From assembly GCA_024639925.1 (NCBI GenBank), contig JAHEGA010000026.1:1-7112 (forward strand): DNA of 7,112 bases. The letters run 5' to 3'. This DNA comes from Microbacteriaceae bacterium. Lineage in GTDB: Bacteria > Actinomycetota > Actinomycetes > Actinomycetales > Microbacteriaceae. The stretch's first letter is position 1. Every line of letters starts with the position of its first letter. Under the pieces are notes generated by a model that saw nothing but the letters and a program-made list of their open reading frames with translations, made no database searches and was not told where the DNA came from. Of the stretch, positions 6,086 through 7,112 are shown in pieces. The position numbers and the translations under genes are program-made.

Positions 6086-6099
6086 CAGAGTTTACTCTG
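6086..6099 (-). promoter_or_regulatory. Palindrome overlapping a candidate fumC -10 box
   Basis: CAGAGT-TT-ACTCTG (6086-6099) is a perfect 6+6 inverted repeat. On the minus strand its centre reads TAAACT (6094 to 6089), which fits a TANNNT -10 box and would place a transcript start about 35 nt ahead of the fumC ATG, upstream of its Shine-Dalgarno. The -35 position reads GCATGA at 17 bp spacing, a poor match. It could be a promoter with an operator over it, or a short hairpin between DUF4245 and fumC. Confidence 0.35.
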
Positions 6100-6127
6100 C
6101 GGTCGCAGGCCTCATGCCGGCGGGTGG

Positions 6128-6769
6128 CTAGGGCTGGGTGAGTTGGAACGTAATGTCGTCCGTAATTTGACCCACGGCACGCTTACTGGTGCCCGCCACC
6201 ACGAGGATGAACCCTTCTCGCTCCAACACCAGGACATACGCGTTGTTGGCGCCCTCATCAGCGGCAGTCCGGTCGTATTCGGTCCACTCGAGCGTCTGGG
6301 TCCCATACCCCAGCTCCACCGAGCCGGAAGACGGCGATTGTTCGACTTTGCCGGCTACCCAGGTCGCATCGGCACCAAATCCCTGGTCAAAGGAGACGTA
6401 ACTGTTCTCCGGGCCGAGCAAACCGATGGACCACACGATGTCGGCGCCCGGTTCGTTCACAATTTCTGCTCGATTGGAGCTCCAGAGGTCATAGAGCCCC
6501 GGGTAGAGCGGATCAGAAGGGAGCGAATCGGCGCTCTCCTCGGCGACTGCCCGCCAATCGATGTCTTCCACCAGGTTGGTGTCTGGTCGCACCACCACCA
6601 CGATCAAGAGTGCAACAATCCCCAGGGATGTGAGGAGAGACCACACGAGATTTCGTGTGGTCTGGCGGGCGCGCCGCTCTTGCCGGGCTTTCTGTACGCG
6701 GTCGTTTTTCTCGAGCGGTGTCTCAGGCCGACCTAAACCGGCGACCTCGCGGGGTTCCTTCTGGGCCAT
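6128..6769 (-). CDS. DUF4245 single-pass membrane protein
   Basis: A 213-residue protein of the DUF4245 family; its role is unknown. The N-terminal 40 residues are charged and rich in Arg, Lys and Glu and should be cytoplasmic. Residues 41-60 are one strongly hydrophobic helix, and the remaining 150 residues should lie outside the membrane. Family-like stretches include VVVVRP just after the helix, SYVSFDQGF (123-131) and LEWTEY (160-165). I place the start at ATG 6769, 2 bp past the xseB stop, which suggests translational coupling. The frame is open to 6829, but that extension lies inside xseB and is not family-like. An 11-bp perfect inverted repeat covers codons 36-44. The same family is found near xseB and fum in mycobacteria (Rv1100). 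Confidence 0.85.
   Translation of the reverse strand: MAQKEPREVAGLGRPETPLEKNDRVQKARQERRARQTTRNLVWSLLTSLGIVALLIVVVVRPDTNLVEDIDWRAVAEESADSLPSDPLYPGLYDLWSSNRAEIVNEPGADIVWSIGLLGPENSYVSFDQGFGADATWVAGKVEQSPSSGSVELGYGTQTLEWTEYDRTAADEGANNAYVLVLEREGFILVVAGTSKRAVGQITDDITFQLTQP
6638..6663. repeat. Perfect 11-bp inverted repeat inside the DUF4245 gene
   Basis: AGACCACACGA (6638-6648) is the exact reverse complement of TCGTGTGGTCT (6653-6663), with a 4-nt spacer. In the mRNA it would form a strong hairpin across codons 36-44, just where the transmembrane helix begins. No T-run follows on either strand, so it does not look like an intrinsic terminator. Confidence 0.7.
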
Positions 6770-6771
6770 GC

Positions 6772-6999
6772 CTATTCGCTGCGGGCTTTCTTGGCGGCGT
6801 CCAGTCGCTCGCGGGCACCAGTCAGCCATTCCTCGCAGCGGGTTGCCAGTGCTTCACCGCGCTCCCAGAGACCAATCGAGTCTTCGAGCGAGATGCCGCC
6901 CTGTTCGAGCTTCCCGACGACTTCGACAAGTTCATCGCGGGCTTGCTCATAGGAGAGCTCGGCAATGTCCTGCAGGGGGCTTGTATCGCTCACGAGCAC
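6772..6999 (-). CDS. xseB: Exodeoxyribonuclease VII small subunit XseB
   Basis: A 75-residue protein, the usual size for XseB, which binds several copies per XseA and is needed for ExoVII, a nuclease that degrades single-stranded DNA to oligonucleotides. The family pattern is clear: LSYEQARDELVEVVGKLE (15-32), then GISLEDSIGLWERGEAL (35-51) and a basic helical C-terminus. Two GTG codons can serve as start, 6999 and 6993; neither has a strong ribosome site, and the second (starting MSDTS) is as likely. It begins 14 bp after the xseA stop, and DUF4245 starts 2 bp after its own stop, so the three genes are very likely one transcript. Confidence 0.94.
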   Translation of the reverse strand: MLVSDTSPLQDIAELSYEQARDELVEVVGKLEQGGISLEDSIGLWERGEALATRCEEWLTGARERLDAAKKARSE

Positions 7000-7013
7000 A
7001 GTCTACCGAGGGG

Positions 7014-7112
7014 CTAACTGCCATTAACGTGAGTGTTGATGGTCCCATCGCTGACGATGAGCGAGAGCTCATCTCCCGCGCGGACGTCCTTCACGCTCGA
7101 GATGACGGCTCC
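7014..7112 (-). CDS. xseA: Exodeoxyribonuclease VII large subunit XseA, C-terminus only (partial)
   Basis: Reading leftward from the window edge, one frame is open for 32 codons and ends with TAG at 7014-7016. It translates to GAVISSVKDVRAGDEL, then SLIVSDGTINTHV and a final NGS. The pattern of V-x-D-V-x-x-G-D-E-L and S-D-G-T-I with an ending a few residues later is how XseA proteins close. XseA is the catalytic subunit of exonuclease VII, and the xseB gene follows it after 14 bp, as expected. The C-terminal end is short, without the long tail of some actinobacterial XseA proteins. Confidence 0.85.
   Translation of the reverse strand, partial: GAVISSVKDVRAGDELSLIVSDGTINTHVNGS

Noticed and set aside
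6770..6829. Longer DUF4245 frame starting at 6829.
   Set aside because: The extra 20 residues lie wholly inside xseB in another frame; ATG 6769 just after the xseB stop is the natural start.
1..7112. Mobile elements, CRISPR arrays, tRNA genes, toxin-antitoxin or defence genes.
   Set aside because: No transposase, integrase, spaced repeats, tRNA cloverleaf or known defence domain is visible; the window is densely filled with core genes.

Overview
The window is a stretch of core chromosome from a moderately high-GC actinobacterium. Gene content and protein style (GreA, DUF4307, PAQR/haemolysin III, an Rv1086-type Z-prenyltransferase ending in RRYGS, PIN-PhoH, FumC, DUF4245, XseB, XseA) point to Actinomycetes. 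The tight packing, the short N-terminal regions and the wording of the PhoH and UppS proteins fit the family Microbacteriaceae best, perhaps one of its small-genome aquatic lineages; that last placement is inference. The order recalls a compacted version of the Mycobacterium tuberculosis block from greA (Rv1080c) to xseA (Rv1108c).

Layout. 1-504, minus strand: the first codons of greA, a short gap with a hairpin, and a DUF4307 membrane protein. 573-803, plus: a small single-pass membrane protein. 784-1497, minus: a haemolysin III/TrhA-like membrane protein that overlaps it tail to tail. 1498-1583: a divergent control region with unusual dyads. 1584-3112, plus: a cis-prenyltransferase, then a UPF0126/TRIC-type membrane protein. 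3113-3309: a gap with a large compound stem-loop. 3310-4653, plus: PhoH2-type PIN-ATPase. 4650-6047, minus: class II fumarase, whose stop codon interlocks with that of phoH. 6128-7112, minus: the end of xseA, then xseB and a DUF4245 membrane protein, read toward fumC.

How the genes fit together. Most are housekeeping genes: transcript cleavage (GreA), prenyl-phosphate synthesis for the envelope, the TCA cycle (FumC) and DNA repair nuclease (XseAB). Several small membrane proteins of unknown role are conserved alongside them. xseA, xseB and DUF4245 form a tight operon, and fumC may have its own promoter inside the 80-bp gap. The two genes I would expect from other actinobacterial versions of this block and do not find are mca (mycothiol S-conjugate amidase, between DUF4307 and the small membrane protein) and glpX (between DUF4245 and fumC).

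I see no mobile element, tRNA, rRNA, CRISPR array, phage gene or sign of horizontal transfer, and no evidence of a new multi-gene system. The items most worth a second look are non-coding: the compound stem-loop ahead of phoH, the block-swapped inverted repeats between trhA and uppS, and a perfect 11-bp inverted repeat inside the DUF4245 gene.
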